DNA from: Ottelia alismoides
Taxonomy: Eukaryota; Streptophyta; Magnoliopsida; Alismatales; Hydrocharitaceae
Length of the DNA stretch: 64,000 nt
NCBI GenBank assembly: GCA_037367405.1
Contig: JAZKJV010002951.1
Location: 228,487-292,486 of the forward strand
Direction: 5' to 3'
How positions within the stretch are numbered: position 1 is the stretch's first letter; each line of letters starts with the position of its first letter. Positions 33,992 through 47,476 of the stretch are shown piece after piece. The notes below the pieces were generated by a model. The model had not been told where the DNA came from. It worked only from the letters and a program-made list of their open reading frames with translations, and made no database searches. The position numbers and the translations under genes are program-made.

Positions 33992-34604
33992 ATTTGAAAT
34001 CACGATTTTCAATGTGCTAAAAGCCTAAAAGTACTTTTTAGTTTTGTTTTGCGCATACGTGAAAATCGACAGATTTCAGATAATTTTGTTACAGTTACAA
34101 GCGAATAGATAATAAAATAAAGTATAAGACAAGTATAGTATCGATCCATATGGACTCAGACATATTATACGAATTTTTATTCTATTTACAAAGGTATTTT
34201 TAACTTTATTTTTTGAAGTCAAATTTTATTTTTCTTTTTATTCTTAGACTTTAAAATATGCAGAAACATATGTCATTAGGTTCCAGATATCATCGGGATT
34301 GTACAAGAATTTTCTGAGTTTTTTTTCTTCAGAATTTTCTACTATTTTGGTATTGTTATAGGCATAACCGTAATTTTCAAAAAAAATTCACGGACTTGGA
34401 AGTAAATAAAACTAAAACTAATGGCATAATTACAATAACGTAAAAGTGCATGGAATGGGTAAAGTCCCTAAAAAACCGAAATGCAAATATAAAAAAGAAA
34501 GAATTAAATAACGTAATTTTCTTGATGAATAAATGACAGAAATTGGGTAATTGTATAGAATATATCAGAGTTTTAACAAATTGCAAAATGATCCAGGAGG
34601 AGTG

Positions 34605-34935
34605 GCTCCTCCCGAGCTTGTTTGGTAATTGGGTTAAGTTCGGTCGGAGTATCCTCCTGTGAATAGTAACTATTTGATGGTTGGGAGGGTTGGAGTGATA
34701 AATGTGGCGTGATGTGACATTGATTATGTATTATATTAACTTTTTTAATTATTGTAATATATTTTTTTATGTTATTTTTTATTTGAACATGGTTAAAAAC
34801 TATCATACCAACGAAATTGTATCGTTCGTACAAGTAATCCCAACCCAGAAATGCAGGGGTGGAGCTGGGGGTATGCCATGGTACCCCCATGGTACCCTGA
34901 GGTACCCTGGCAACCAAACAGACCCCTGGAGTTTG
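34605..34935. mobile_element. Possible MITE
   Basis: The left part reads GAGCTTGTTTGGTAATTGGG and the reverse complement of the right end reads GGGTCTGTTTGGTTGCCAGG. A TGTTTGGT core near both ends is common in plant hAT and PIF/Harbinger MITEs. The middle is AT-rich. No clear target-site duplication is seen, and the inverted repeats match only for about 12 bases, so this is a weak call. Confidence 0.3.
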
Positions 34936-34971
34936 ACGGAGTTTGGCAGAGGTCGTGCTCCCCGGTGATGG

Positions 34972-37752
34972 TGTAACGGCTGAAAAATTTCCAGCCAAGT
35001 TAGCTTGTATTTTCTCATTAAATAATTTTGATTCTATTCTAAATTAGGAGGTTTTAATGGCCATTAACCTCTCTAATGAGAGGTTTAAAATCATAAGGGC
35101 TCCCCCCAACGTCACTTGCTTTTGCAAATAGAGAGAGAGATAGAGAGAGAGAGGAAAGGAGAGGAAAAGACAGAGAGAAGAGCGATCTTACCGGCGTCCT
35201 TCGTCGTCGCAGGAGAAGGAGATATCGAATCGGAGGAGGAGAGGAGTGTGGATCTGTGGCCGGAAGGAGGCGCAACGACCACCATTGAGAGAGACATGCA
35301 TTGAACCTAAGGTATGTGGCGGCTTTAGGTTATTATGTATATGCAACAATTTGACTTATAATGGATCTCTAAACGTATGTATCAGGTTAGGATTACAATC
35401 TATAATGGTATGTGTCGGACCTAATAGCTTAAAGAAAGGGGTTGTTGATCATTGCCTTCAATTCAAACCCCATGCGTGAAGAATCTTCGTGATCAGTTAC
35501 CATCAACAATCATATTTTTTTATTCTTATGTAATGATGATTCTTGGCCTGTGCACTGTAATATTTTTAGTTATTCTATAAAATATTCTTAGACATAAGAT
35601 TTAGAAATTCTTTAGATTATTTTTAAATTGGTCCCTCATTATATCATTATTACTGCCCTTCGTATAGTTGCGTGTGAGTCTCTCTGACTCGTGGCCTGTA
35701 GATTTGAATGTCCCGGGCCTATGGTTAATATAATATATATTTATGTGAATAAATCAATCAAAATGCTATCTTAGTATTTCAAATTTTCGTAACTTTAGTT
35801 TTCAGACTTTTGATAACCTGGAAGCCATATGTATTTTGACACGCTCTCGAACTAACTTATGAGTTAACACGTAAGGTATATATATATATATGGTTAAAAT
35901 GGGGCTGCACATAATATATATATATATATATATATAAGTTGCACATAAACATCTGGATCAGAGTTTAAGCCCTTAGGTGAAAGAAAAAGAAAAGAAAAGT
36001 ATCCTGTGATTGGTTCTTCCATCTTGGATAAACAAATATTTACAATAATATAAATCAGGTATTTTATGGTAATGTCCTTTCATGGTTTAAAACTAAGGAA
36101 TATATTACTTTGAAATTGAATTTAGCATTATACTGTATATGTTCAAATAACAATTTGGTTGGCACAATACAACTCCAAGAAACAAGACCTACTTATCATA
36201 TCTTAGAATCATGAACCTACTCAATAAGGTGTATATATATGTACTCCGGATAACAGATGATACTTAGTAATGAAATTAGCAAATGTATTGTCAAAGCCAC
36301 TTTTGTTACAAAAAAGTAAGAGAAAAATCTAATATTGAATGTACACCACTGATAAGTTGTATTTGTAAATATATAACATCAGATCGTGATTATCAAGATC
36401 ATTAATAAGTCATCAAAGTTTCTGGTGCCAATGGTAAATGAAGAGATTATTTTGAGTTTATGGAAAAGATCGATTGTTGGAAAGTACATACGTATACAAT
36501 TACTTATGTATTTTTATTTTAACAATGAAGAACTCCCTTGTTAGTGAAACTAAATGAAACAATTGGTGGGTTTAAATGAAAGAATATGTATATGTGTATG
36601 AATATTGTACAGAAAGGAAATGCTATAAAAAATTGAAATTTCCTTAAGATGACTAATGGTATGATGATGATAAGCGGGGCTAAGTTCTACACCAATTGGT
36701 GGGAGCCACCTCTAGAGTCCAATTATCGTAGGACGGAAGGGGCAACGCCGCAAGGGATGTATGGTTGCAAGGAACCATATAGGTAAAAGCTAAGTCCTCT
36801 ACAGTTGTACTTACACTGTCATGTTATTGCCGCAAGGGATGTATGGTTACAAGGAATCATAGAGGCAAAAGCTAAGTCCTCTATAGTTGTAGCTACCCTG
36901 TCGTGTCATGCCATGTACCGCAAGTGCTAGCGGTTGAAAATGTATATCAAGATACATATATGAAAGTTATACAAGAAAATTGATTAATAAAGGTAAACCA
37001 TCTTTATCTTACAAGAAATGGTTTAATATGAGAATGAACCATTAAATATTATACAAGATTCGGTTTAAGAAAGTTGAACCAATAAAGTCATGAGGGTTAA
37101 TATGCAAAGGGATTCATATGATTTAAGAAGTATGATAATTGCTAGGTACTTTATGAAATATGCCCACAAGTTGAAAAATATGGCTGTCATACCTATCTAT
37201 ATAAATTTACATATTATACATGCATATCCATGTTTTTGAAAGAAGCCAAATTATACATGATAGGGTTCGAACTTAGACATGCATGTGAAATATCTAGGCA
37301 CGTAATGATGGGTATCCATGAAAATCCAAGTACATGATTTATAACAGATCACGGATCGTTAGAATACCCATGCATGGACCCTGATGCATACACATTAGGC
37401 TCATGAAAATTATGTTTGCCAATTCCAGGTGAAAAACATGGTTGACTGCATTCTCAGGATCGTGCTACAGACTCCACGAGATTCTGACATGGTATGATTC
37501 AGCTTGTGAAGTTTGAAGGATATCTATATGCCTACAGGAGATGTTGAGGTTTTGTTTAATTCCTAGCATAGTTTTTGCAAAAATACCCTAGTTGGAGTTG
37601 TAATAAGGGACTCTTATGGAACTCTCGATTGAATGGACTTTTTATTTGATATTATCTCTGTTCATTAATTGCCATGCACGTTTATGCAACGGTTCGATTA
37701 CGTGACCTAATATCGCATGCTTCTGTCGGTCATCGCGACCCGTTCCGTTACA
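34972..37752 (+). repeat. 5' LTR of the Tekay-like element
   Basis: 2781 bp from TGTAACGG to CCGTTACA. It contains a purine-rich GAGAGA block near 35130-35190, a TA-rich stretch (35879-35934), and an 82-bp unit repeated in tandem from 36748 and 36830 (starting CCGCAAGGGATGTATGGTT). At the place where the 3' LTR has TATATAA (42384), this copy reads TTTAAAA. Confidence 0.92.
36748..36911 (+). repeat. 82-bp tandem repeat in the LTR
   Basis: Two units start CCGCAAGGGATG at 36748 and 36830. Each continues with an inverted CATAC/GGTT text and GGTAAAAGCTAAGTCC or GCAAAAGCTAAGTCC. The same pair is in the 3' LTR at 47660 and 47742, so the duplication is older than this insertion. Confidence 0.85.
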
Positions 37753-37754
37753 AA

Positions 37755-37766
37755 TGGTATCAGAGC
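37755..37766 (+). other. Primer-binding site, initiator tRNA-Met type
   Basis: TGGTATCAGAGC starts two bases after the 5' LTR and is an exact match to the usual plant tRNA-Met primer complement. Confidence 0.93.
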
Positions 37767-37871
37767 GAGAATTCCTCTGGGTATAAGATATCCACACTCT
37801 TTAGTGACCTAAAATCCAGTTATATTGAGAATTAGTACCATGACTCATTGGCCTTGTTAATCTTGAATGAG

Positions 37872-38800
37872 ATGGCTCCTCGTCGTTCAATTGAAGCTAA
37901 TGGAGACCGCGAGTCCTCAACGAGTCAAGAGGCCGTTATGAATATGCATGAGTAGATGCTGGAGTTAGTGACATTGATGGCCCAGCAACAAAAGAGTCAT
38001 GCATCAAACTCTGGTGGACTTACCTTAAAGACCTTCATCCAGCATGATCCACTGACTTTCAAGGACGAGCATGAGCTGGAAAAAGCTCACTGGCTACAGG
38101 AGATAGAAATGGCATTTGAAGCAACTGAATGTCCTGAAGAAAAGAAAGTTATTTTTGGGGTGTTCTGTCTACGAGATAGCGTGAGAGAGTGGTGTGCATC
38201 TTGCAAGGGAATTCACTTTTTGGAGACTCCGACCATTAGCTGGAGTGATTTCGTGGAGCATTTCTCTGAGCGTTATATCCCCGAACATGCCAGGGATGCT
38301 AAACACTAGGAGTTCATAGATCTTCGTCAAGGAAGTATGACGGTCCAAGAATATGCTACAAGATTTCATGAACTGGAAAAGTATCGGAAGGGCATCTGTG
38401 CAAATGAAAAGCAGCGAGCTCAAAAGTTTTTGAAGGCTTGAATGATGGCTTGAGTCTTAAAGTGCTTACTAGGGGTCCCACGACCCTATCGGAGGCCGTC
38501 GCAACAGCTGTAGAAATTGATACAACATATCGGAGGATGCAACAAGTGAACCCTCACAAGCATCCTCACAAGTCGAGCTACAATGATAATAGACGCCACA
38601 CTACAGTTAATGCCAAGAAGACCAGGACAGTCCGAACCACAAGAAGTACAATTATGAAGTATGCTCCCATTGTGATAGAAGGCATCTGGGAGAATGCTAC
38701 AAGCTGACGACTACTTGCTTTAAGTGCGACAAAAAAGGCCACTTCATGAAAGATTGCAAGAAGGATTTCATGGATCAAAAGAAGCTAGTTGAGCAAAAGA
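37872..38800 (+). pseudogene. Tekay-like gag
   Basis: ATG at 37872 begins MAPRRSIEANGDRESS. A TAG (37953-37955) interrupts near residue 28 and the same frame then runs to TAG 38307-38309; both replace expected Gln codons (CAG). Capsid-domain text includes AHWLQEIEMAFEATECPEE, FCLRDSVREWC and WSDFVEHFSERYIPEHAR. After a frameshift near 38440, two zinc knuckles are read at about 38660-38757: CSHCDRRHLGEC and the intact CFKCDKKGHFMKDC (C-x2-C-x4-H-x4-C). They would bind element RNA. It is broken and cannot make particles. Confidence 0.88.
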
Positions 38801-39290
38801 AGAAGATAGCAGGAAGAGTCTTTGTTATCACCCATGAAGATGCTGAAGATGCCAACACAACAGTGGAAGGTACCCTCTTAATTGCAAACCATTTATGTCA
38901 TGTTCTTTTTGATTCTGACGCTACGCATTCTTTTATTTCGAATGCTTTCGCAAGAAGATTAAGCTTGGAAGCCGTTAAGCTTCCACACACACTCACTGTT
39001 TCTTTGCCAATGGGTGATATTAGTGCCACGGGTATGTACTCGTTCTGATAAGAGGAGACACACTCACTGCTAATTTGATCTTGTTGTCCATCACAACATA
39101 TGATGTCATCTTGGGCATGGATTCGTTATGGGAGAATCATGCAGCGGTTTATTCCCGAGAAAAGAAGGTGGTCCTGAGTAGACCAAATCTTGAGGAGATA
39201 GTTATTCGAGACACCTGTAAAGATGGAAGATTGGTTATCTCATCTTTGCAAGCAAGCCAACTACTGGCCGAAGGTTGTACAACATACCTC
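38800..39290 (+). pseudogene. Tekay-like aspartic protease
   Basis: The protease frame contains GTLLIANHLCHVLFDSDATHSFIS (about 38872-38940); the active-site triplet, normally D-S/T-G, reads Asp-Ser-Asp here, so the Gly is lost. [22 protein letters not shown] follows at about 39084-39150, the conserved second half of the fold. A stop at 39046-39048 and a frame change lie between the halves. The enzyme would have cleaved the polyprotein. Confidence 0.82.
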
Positions 39291-40660
39291 GCTAGTATAA
39301 ATAACACTGAATCATCACAAACACATCTTGAAGATTTAGATGTGGTCAGAGACTTTGCCGATGTCTTCCCAGACGATCTTCCTGGATTACCTCCTCATAG
39401 AGAGGTTGATTTCTCAATTAATATTCTCCCAGGAACGACATTGATTTCCAAAGCTCTGTACAGAATGGCACCTGCAAAACTCGAGGAGCTAAAGAAGCAG
39501 TTGCAAGAACAACTGGGTAAGAAATTTTTGCGTCCTAGTGTTTCCCCATGGGGAGCACCCGTTCTCTTTGTGAAAAAGAAAGATGGGTCACTTAGATTCT
39601 GCATTGATTATTGATGCCTAAATAAAGTGACCGTGAAGAATAGATACCCATTACCTCGCATCGATGACTTATTCGATCAGTTGCAGGCAGCAAATGTTTT
39701 CTCAAAAATCGATCTACGTACAGGTTACCATCAACACTGAATAAAGGAGGAGAATATACCCAAACAGCTTTCAGAATAAGGTATGGTCATTATGAATTCT
39801 TGGTCATGCCGTTTGGTCTTACTAACGCTCTTGCAGCCTTTATGGAGCTAATGAATAGGGTATTATGAGAATACCTTGATAAGTTCGTCATCGTATTTGT
39901 GGATGACATATTGATATATTCATCTGATCCGGAGCTGCATCGAGTACATTTGCAGATTGTATTCGAAATCCTCAGACAACACCATCTTTATGCAAAATTC
40001 TCCAAATGTGATTTTTGGCTATATAAGTTGCATTCCTTGGTCATGTGGTGTTTAAGGATGGTATTGAGGTAGATCCAACCAAGGTAGAAGCTGTGATGAA
40101 TTGGACACAACCCAAGAATGTTTCTGAGATCCTAGCTTTCTTGGCTTGGCTGGATACTATCGGTGATTTATTCAGAATTTCTCAAGGATCTCACTACCAT
40201 TAACGAAGCTTACTCGAAAGGATGTGAAGTTTGTATGGTCTGAGGAGTGCGAGCGGAGTTTTCAAGAATTGAAGCAGAGATTGACCACAACTCCAATCTT
40301 GGCTTTACCATCAGGGAGTGGAGGTTTTGTGGTGTATACATATGCATCAGGAACCGGACTCGGGTGTGTTTTTATGCAAAAGGAGAAACTCATTGCTTAT
40401 GCCTCACGACAACTAAAACCACAAGAATGGAACTACCCGACTCACGATTTAGAGTTAGCAGCGGTAGTCTTTGCTAAGATTATGACTCAAATACCTTTAC
40501 AGTGAACAATTTGCGGTGCTCAGTGACCATAAGAGCCTCAAATACATTTTCTCTCAGAAGGAACTTAATTTGAGACAACGACGCTGGTCAGAGTTCCTAA
40601 AAGATTATGACTTTGCCATCAATTACCATTCGGAGAAAGCAAATGTCGTAGTAGATGCAT
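39291..40660 (+). pseudogene. Tekay-like reverse transcriptase and RNase H
   Basis: RT text starts [24 protein letters not shown] (about 39340-39410). It continues with [28 protein letters not shown], a TGA (39613-39615) in place of Arg, [19 protein letters not shown], the frame-shifted [17 protein letters not shown], and the catalytic FVDDILIYS (about 39897-39923). RNase H is read at 40224-40640: [18 protein letters not shown] (the first catalytic Asp is replaced by Tyr, where DAS is usual), [27 protein letters not shown], and [10 protein letters not shown] with VVVDALSRK. At least four stops or frame changes make it non-functional. Confidence 0.9.
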
Positions 40661-42250
40661 TAAGTAGAAAATGGGAGGGTAAACTGGCTAGTTTAAAATT
40701 TCAGTGGAAGATGATGAAGGATTTTGAAGATTGGAAGCCTTTCTTGAACGAATCGAGAAAGATATCTTTTACAGCACTCAAGATTCAACCAGAGACAATT
40801 GGAAAGATCTTGACTGCACAAAAAGTAGACGTTGATCTTCCTAAAATGATTGAAGCATCCAAGAAAGAGAGTTCCGATTTTACAGTCAGAATAGATGGAG
40901 CTATAAGGTACCGCAACAGATTTTGGGTTCCAAGTGATTTTGAGTTGAGACAGGATATTCTAGATGAAGCGCACAGATTGATGTACACTATTCATCCAGG
41001 AATAACGAAAATGTACAAGGATCTACAAAGGAATTTTTGGTGGCCAAAGATGAAGAATGACATTACAGAATTTGTTGCTAAATGCTTGGTTTGTCAGCAG
41101 ATCAAGATTGAATATCAAAGACCTGCATGCCCTATTCAACCCTTGGAGATACCTGAATGGAAGTAGGAGCACATAACGATGGACTTTGTTACCGGTCTAC
41201 CCAAGACCATGAAACATCGTTATGACACAATATGGGTGATTGCTGACCAATTGACCAAATCAACACATTTCCTACCTATCCGCTTGGATCAATCGACAAA
41301 CAATCTAGCTGAATTATATGTGAATGAAATAGTCAGCCTTCATGGTATTCCCGTATCAATTGTCTCTGATCGAGACACACGATTTACCTGTCGCTTATGG
41401 AAGAGTTTTCAGGATGCTTTGGGAACTCAATTGAAGTTCAACACTTCTTTCCATCAGCAGACTGATGGCCAATCAGAAAGGACCATCCAGACGCTAGAAG
41501 ATATGTTGAGAGCATGTGCTTTAGCATTTGCAGGTGGCTAGGATAAACATCTCTCATTAGTGGAGTTTGCTTACAATAACAGCTACCAATCAAGCATCAA
41601 GATGGCTCCTATGAAGCATTGTATGGGAGATTCTTGCAGATCGCCCTCACGTTGGAGTGATGTTGGCGAGAAGCATATCTTGGGAGCATAACTTATTCAG
41701 ACAAGTAAGCGGGGTGTTGAATTAATCAGAAAAAGATCGTTGGCAGCTTAAAGTAGACAAAAATCTTATGCTGACTATCATAGAAGAGAGTTGAGTTTTG
41801 CAATTGGGGAGCATGTGTTCCTAAAGATCTCTCCAACCAAAGGCGTCTTATGATTTGGCAGAAAGGGGAAACTCACTCCCAGATACATAAGACCTTTTGA
41901 GGTTCTGCAACGGATTGGAGAGGTGGCATATCGTATCGCATTACCACCTCAATACTCGAAACTACACGATGTATTTCATGTGTCTATGTTAAGGAAATAC
42001 ACTCCTGATCCTTCACATGTGATCGAGCGCGAGGTCATTTTTTATTCAACCAAACATGACCTTGGAGGAGATACCTGTCCGCATAGTTGATCGTAGAGAT
42101 CATCAACTTCGACGACGTATAGTTCTGATGGTCAAAGTCCTTTGGCAACATCATCAGAAGGGGAGACCACCTGATAGTTGGAGAGTGAAATACAGGAGAA
42201 GTACCCGCAACTTTTCGATATGTCCCTTTATTATAGAAATTTCGAGGACG
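40661..42250 (+). pseudogene. Tekay-like integrase with chromodomain remnant
   Basis: The zinc-binding segment is read at about 40970-41105 ([39 protein letters not shown]). A TAG (41164-41166) precedes the core. The core contains MDFVTGLPKT, SIVSDRDTRFT and the Glu within TDGQSERTIQTLEDMLRAC (41461-41515), so the D-D-E residues are present. A stop at 41539-41541 and later frameshifts follow. The C-terminal GPY/F-like text is RPFEVLQRIGEVAYRIALPP (about 41890-41950). A chromodomain-type tail is read at about 42060-42200 (PVRIVDRRDHQLRRR, VKVLWQHHQ). Chromodomains of this group direct insertion to heterochromatin. Confidence 0.87.
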
Positions 42251-42259
42251 AAATTTTTT

Positions 42260-42272
42260 AAGGGTGGTAAAT
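42260..42272 (+). other. Polypurine tract of the Tekay-like element
   Basis: AAGGGTGGTAAAT directly precedes the TGTAACG start of the 3' LTR and follows the GAGGACGAAATTTTTT wording common in this clade. Confidence 0.78.
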
Positions 42273-42383
42273 TGTAACGACTGGAAAACTTCCAGCTAAG
42301 TTACCTTTTATTTTCTCATTAAATAATTTTGATTCTATTCTAAATTATGAGGTTTTAATGGCCATTAACCTCTCTAATGAGAG

Positions 42384-42390
42384 TATATAA
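42384..42390 (+). promoter_or_regulatory. TATA-box-like site in the Tekay 3' LTR
   Basis: TATATAA about 110 bases into the LTR, followed by TCATAAGGGCTCCC. The 5' LTR has TTTAAAA at this place (35084-35090), so the likely promoter is altered in the copy that would drive the element. Confidence 0.4.
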
Positions 42391-43812
42391 TCATAAGGGC
42401 TCCCCCAATGTCACTTGCTTTTGCAAATAGAGAGAGAGGAAAGGAGAGGAGAAGAGAGAGAGAAGAGCGATCTTATCGGCATCTTTCGTCATCGCAGGAG
42501 AAGGAGACGTCGAATCGGAGAAGGAGAGGAGTGTGGATCTGTGACCGAAAGGAGGCACAACAACCATCACAGAGAGAGACATGCATTGGACCTAAGGTAT
42601 GTGTCGGCTTTAGGTTATTATGTATATGCAACAATTCGACTTATATGGATCTCTAAACATATGTATGGGGTTAGGATTACAATCTATAATGGTATGTGTC
42701 GGACCTAATAGCTTAAAAAAGGGGGTTGTTGATCCTTGCCTTCGATTCAAACCCTATGCGTGAAGAACCTTCGTGATCTGTTATCATCAACAATCATATT
42801 TTTTATTCTTATGTAATGATGATTCTTGGCCCGTGCACTGTAATATTTTTAATTATTGTATAGAATATTCTTAGACATAAGATTAAGAAATTCTTTAGAT
42901 TATTTTTAAATTGATCCCTCCTTATATCATTATTACTGCCCTTGTAATTGCGTGTGAGTCTCTCTGACTCGTGGCCTGTAGATTTGAATGTCCTGGCCTA
43001 TGGTTAATATAATATATATTTATGTGAATGAATCAATAAAAAATGCCATCTTATTATTTCATATTTTCGTAACTTTAGTTTTCAGACTTCTGATAACCTG
43101 GAAGCCATATGTATTTTGACATGCTCTCGAACTAACTTATGAGTTAACACGTAAGGTATATATATAAGTTGCATATAAACATCTGGATCAGAATTTAGGC
43201 CCTTACATGAAATAAAAAGAAAAGAAGAAAAGTATCCCGTGATTGGTTCTTCCATCTTGGATAAACTAATATTTACAATACTATAAATCGAGTATTTTAT
43301 GGTAATGCCTTTTCATGGTTTAAAACTAAGGAATATCTTACGTTTAAATTGAATTTAGCATTATACTGTAAATGTTCAAATAACAATTTGGTTGACACAA
43401 TACAACTCCAAGAAACAAGACCTACTTATCATATCTTAGAATCAAAAACCGACTCAATAAGGTATATATATATATATGTACTCTGGATAACATATGATAA
43501 TTAGTTATGAAATTAGCAAATGTACAATTCTTGTCAAAGTCACTTTTGTTACAAAAAAAAGTAAGAGAAAAATCTAATATTGAATGCACACCACTGATAA
43601 GTTGTATTTGTAAATATATAACATCAGATCGTGATTATCAAGACCATTAAGTCATCAAAGTTTCTGGTGCCAATGGTAAATGAAGAGATTATTTTGAGTT
43701 TATAGAAAAGACCAATTGTTGGAAAGTACATACATATAAAATTAGCTATGTATTTTGTTTTAACGATGAAGACCTCCCTTGTTAGTGGAACTAAATGAAG
43801 CAATTGGTGGGT

Positions 43813-46800
43813 TGATGAATCCACATTTCATCATCTTTATTCTATTATTTTGGCCTCAAAAACCCTAGCAAATGCCTGTAAATACCATTAATTCCATCAT
43901 CTTAACATTCATGCATGTACCTATAATTAATGTATAAAATACTGTAATTAAAGCCAAAATTATAGAATAAATAAAAGAAAAGAAAAAGAATAAAATATTG
44001 TAAATATTTTATGACCCGAAACCCCGAGACCTAGGCATCTTGATGAATATGTCGACAAGGAATAAAGTAGGGGGAGATAAGGGTCAAATACAGTCAAATA
44101 CCTATACTTTTTAATTTATTCTTTATTCATTTTTGAGACCTACTTTTGGTTCCACTTTTTATACCTCAAATAAAGAAACTTTGTACATGAAAGTTGTAGA
44201 TAATTTTATAAAGAAAAATACAAAATTTATATCACTGAAAAATAATGTACAGATAAAAAGTTATGGTCTGAATAAAAATCCAGAATCTCAACTTCCCAGA
44301 CCTGTATCTCACAAATAAAAACTCCAAATGCATCAAACTCACCTTTAATTGTATATAGTTAAAAATAAGCTATTTGATGGCAGTGGTTTCGCATTTGGCG
44401 GAGCTACGGTTTGAAAGTTGAGTTTTGGACCCACATTGTATACTTATACAGACTAAAATATACAATTTATTATTTATTTATTATTTTTATATTTTTATAT
44501 TTTTATAATTTTGTAAATATTACTTATAATAATTATGTACATTAAAATCAGAAGAAAAACCTAAATAAAACTCAAAATAAAATACATGTAAATAAAATAC
44601 ATAGGTATTACACCTATACTTATACCTGTATACTACACATTTATATTTTATTAAATATACAAAACAATTCAAGAAAATAAAACAAAAATATATTTGTGTA
44701 TATAAAAGTATTTTATAATTTTATAAAATAATAAACATAATTAAAGAAATTAAATTTATAAAATAAAAATAAAAGGAATAAAGTATATAGATAGTATACC
44801 TATAAAGGGGCATATGGGGTAACTTGTAAAAATAAACCTCATAAAAATAATTAAAAATCATGATAAAATACTTCATAAAAAAATAAACATTTTTTATTTT
44901 ATAACTAAAAATTAAATAAATCGTTTTTGATTTTTAATTGAATTAATAAAATCTTTTTGCAGGTTTTTCCTGGTTGGTCCACGTGGACCAACCAGGAGGC
45001 TCTGACAGTTGACCTCGGGTCAACTGTCTGAGCCAGCTCCTGTTCATGTCAGAAGTGAGTTTTGACGACTTTTCACCCTTTTTTTCGAGGCTCCCTGTTA
45101 CATATTTTCATGATCCACTCTAAACAACTTTTGTAGCCCTACCATAGGGCATACACGCCCTTAGCTATCCTCGAGCGTTGGATCATCGAGCCACCCGCCA
45201 TCGCCTCGTTCTTCTCGCCACTCGACCATCCTTCAAAATTCCCCCTTGACTTTCTTTCAGATCTTGAACCGGTTTTTGGCGCCAAAAACCTCCAGGTGAG
45301 GGTCGAGGGTTAATCTCCGGTGATAGGGGAGTCTTCCCCCATCTCAGGCGAGGTGCAGTGAAGCACCTAGAGCTGCGTTCCACCATCTCCGGCGGCTGCG
45401 CCGTCGTGAGGTTTCAACCTCGAGCACACAGCTCTTGAGGTCGTTTCTATCTTTTTTTTCTTGCGTTTTTAGCTTTTCAGTAGCATTAGGATTAATTTGC
45501 TATCCTCATTTTCGATCGACACCCCTATCGTCGTCTCCATCGACCACCTCGCCGAGCGAGCTCCGGCGAGCGCCTATTTACGCCCATCACAGCCCATCCA
45601 CCCTCTTTTTATCCTGGGACCTTCTGCTGGTATTGTGCATTTTCATGTGCAGGTCTCAAGGGCAGTAGACCCCTTCCCAGGGACGAGTTTTGCTGACGCC
45701 AAAGCCACCTGGAGCCAACCTCCTCCGCTGACCACGCAGCGGTGCTCCGGCCACTCCGTGGCCATTTTGTGGGCGTCGTCCAATAGAGGGGGCTCCCTGG
45801 AGGTTCGTGGTGCCATCGGGAGGGAAGAAACCGCTCTGGAAGCTGAGATTTTGACGCTCAAAAGTAGCCCAGAGACTGTTCTTCGTGCGTTCGTCCTCCA
45901 CGCTCCAGAGCCGTTGGATCCATCGTGTTCTTCGTGGGCTATAGCTGCCGTTGGATTAGGCTTCCCCTGGTCCGTCGATTCCACTCAGATCCATCTAATC
46001 GCAGCCGTTGCTGTGAAGCGGTATCGTCTCCTGAGGTAGCGCCACATGGCGTAAGTGACCGCTTTGCCGCCATTGGATGCGCCCCTGTGTGAGGGTATTT
46101 TGCGAGCTTTCCCCCACGCATTTTGTATTTAACGTTTAGCGTATAAACTTTCAATTGCTGTTTCATATTGTTTGTAATAATTGCCGAAACACTCTTGAAC
46201 TTTTTGGATTTGCAGAACAATCCTTCCCAGGCGCACGTGCGTTCCTGGGAATTTTGCAGGATCAACCTTGCAACTTTCTCTTTTAAATTTTAGTCCTTGA
46301 ACTCCTTATTTCAGTAGAAAACTTTTTGGGAAAATTGCGATCTAGCCCATGGATTTTTTGTCTATTTACAGAAATACCCTTCCCAGGCCACAGATTTTTG
46401 CGTGTTTGGCTTATTCATTTCATGCATCATATTAACCCCAAAAATTCTACAAAAATTTATGTAAGCTCCTGTTAACTTGCACTTGCACGTTATATTTTTG
46501 CATTTGCATTTTAATGCATTTTGATATTTATTAAAAATAAAAAACATGTATTTTAGCTACTGTCTAGTCTAGAAAATACCAAAAAAATATTAAAACACTT
46601 AGAAAAATTCCAAAAAAATTACCTAGTATGTATTTTAGCCTATTTTAGTGTCAGTCCAAAAATCACTAAAAATCTCAAAAGAAAAACCTTAAAAATTCGA
46701 AAATACCTAAAAACTTCAAAAAAATCCAAAAAATATAGAAACCCCAAAAAATGCACCTGTAGGTTCCTTATTTTATTCTCTTTATTTTAAAATTAGTTTG

Positions 46801-47211
46801 GAAAAATTTTGTAGCTGTTTGATATTTTTCATTCCTATTTTACCTTCAGCCAGTGATTTATTCCCTGTTTTCCTTTATTTTGACTTTTAAAAATACCAAA
46901 AACATTCTGAAAAATAACAAAAAATCACAAAAATAGTAAAAAAATCATAAAAATACCAAAAATATTTTATTTCTGAATTTTTGAACATTTTTGCATATTT
47001 TTATAAACATTGTAGCACCTCTTTTATTATATAGTTTATATATTCCAATATTGAACAAGAAAATAAAAAAATATAAAATATAAAAATAAAATATAAAATC
47101 AAAAAAATTAAATCAAAATACAAAATTAAAAAATTAAATAAAAAAGAAAATTTAAAAATTTAAAACCCACAAAAATATTTGCATTGCATATTGTAGACAA
47201 CACATCACTTT

Positions 47212-47246
<35 letters not shown>

Positions 47247-47476
47247 GTTTGATCTACCCTGCCTTGCTCCCTGTCTTCGAACTCTCTACGTACTTGCTTT
47301 CTATACATCATTTATGTAGAGTTAAAAATAAATTTTAACTTCACATCTGCTTGTCATTGCTTGATTGATTGAGTGTGGGTTAATTGTTGATTAAATCCGG
47401 ATTTTGAGTGGTCAACACTTCGACTGTGTTCCCGCCTTGTGTGGAATACACGACCATTCGATTTTTGGATTTATCA
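43813..47476 (+). mobile_element. Athila-like solo LTR inside the Tekay 3' LTR
   Basis: It starts TGATGAATCCACATTTCATC and ends TTTATCA, 3664 bp, almost the same length as the intact Athila-like LTRs but clearly diverged. The flanks TGGGT (43808-43812) and TGGAT (47477-47481) are a 5-bp target-site duplication with one transition; the uninterrupted 5' LTR shows the empty site. Internal landmarks include TGACCCGAAACCCCGAG, GACAAGGAATAAAGTAGGGG (about 44010-44080), a GC-rich island (about 45140-46080) and an AT-rich tail with a CA microsatellite. It has no internal genes. The 180-codon frame at 45497-46039 lies in the island and resembles nothing I know. Confidence 0.92.
47216..47243. repeat. 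(AC)n microsatellite
   Basis: About fourteen AC units inside the solo LTR, near its right end. Confidence 0.95.

Noticed and set aside
45497..46039. 180-codon plus-strand frame as a host gene
   Set aside because: It is wholly inside a solo LTR with clear ends and target duplication, overlaps minus-strand frames, and shows no domain.
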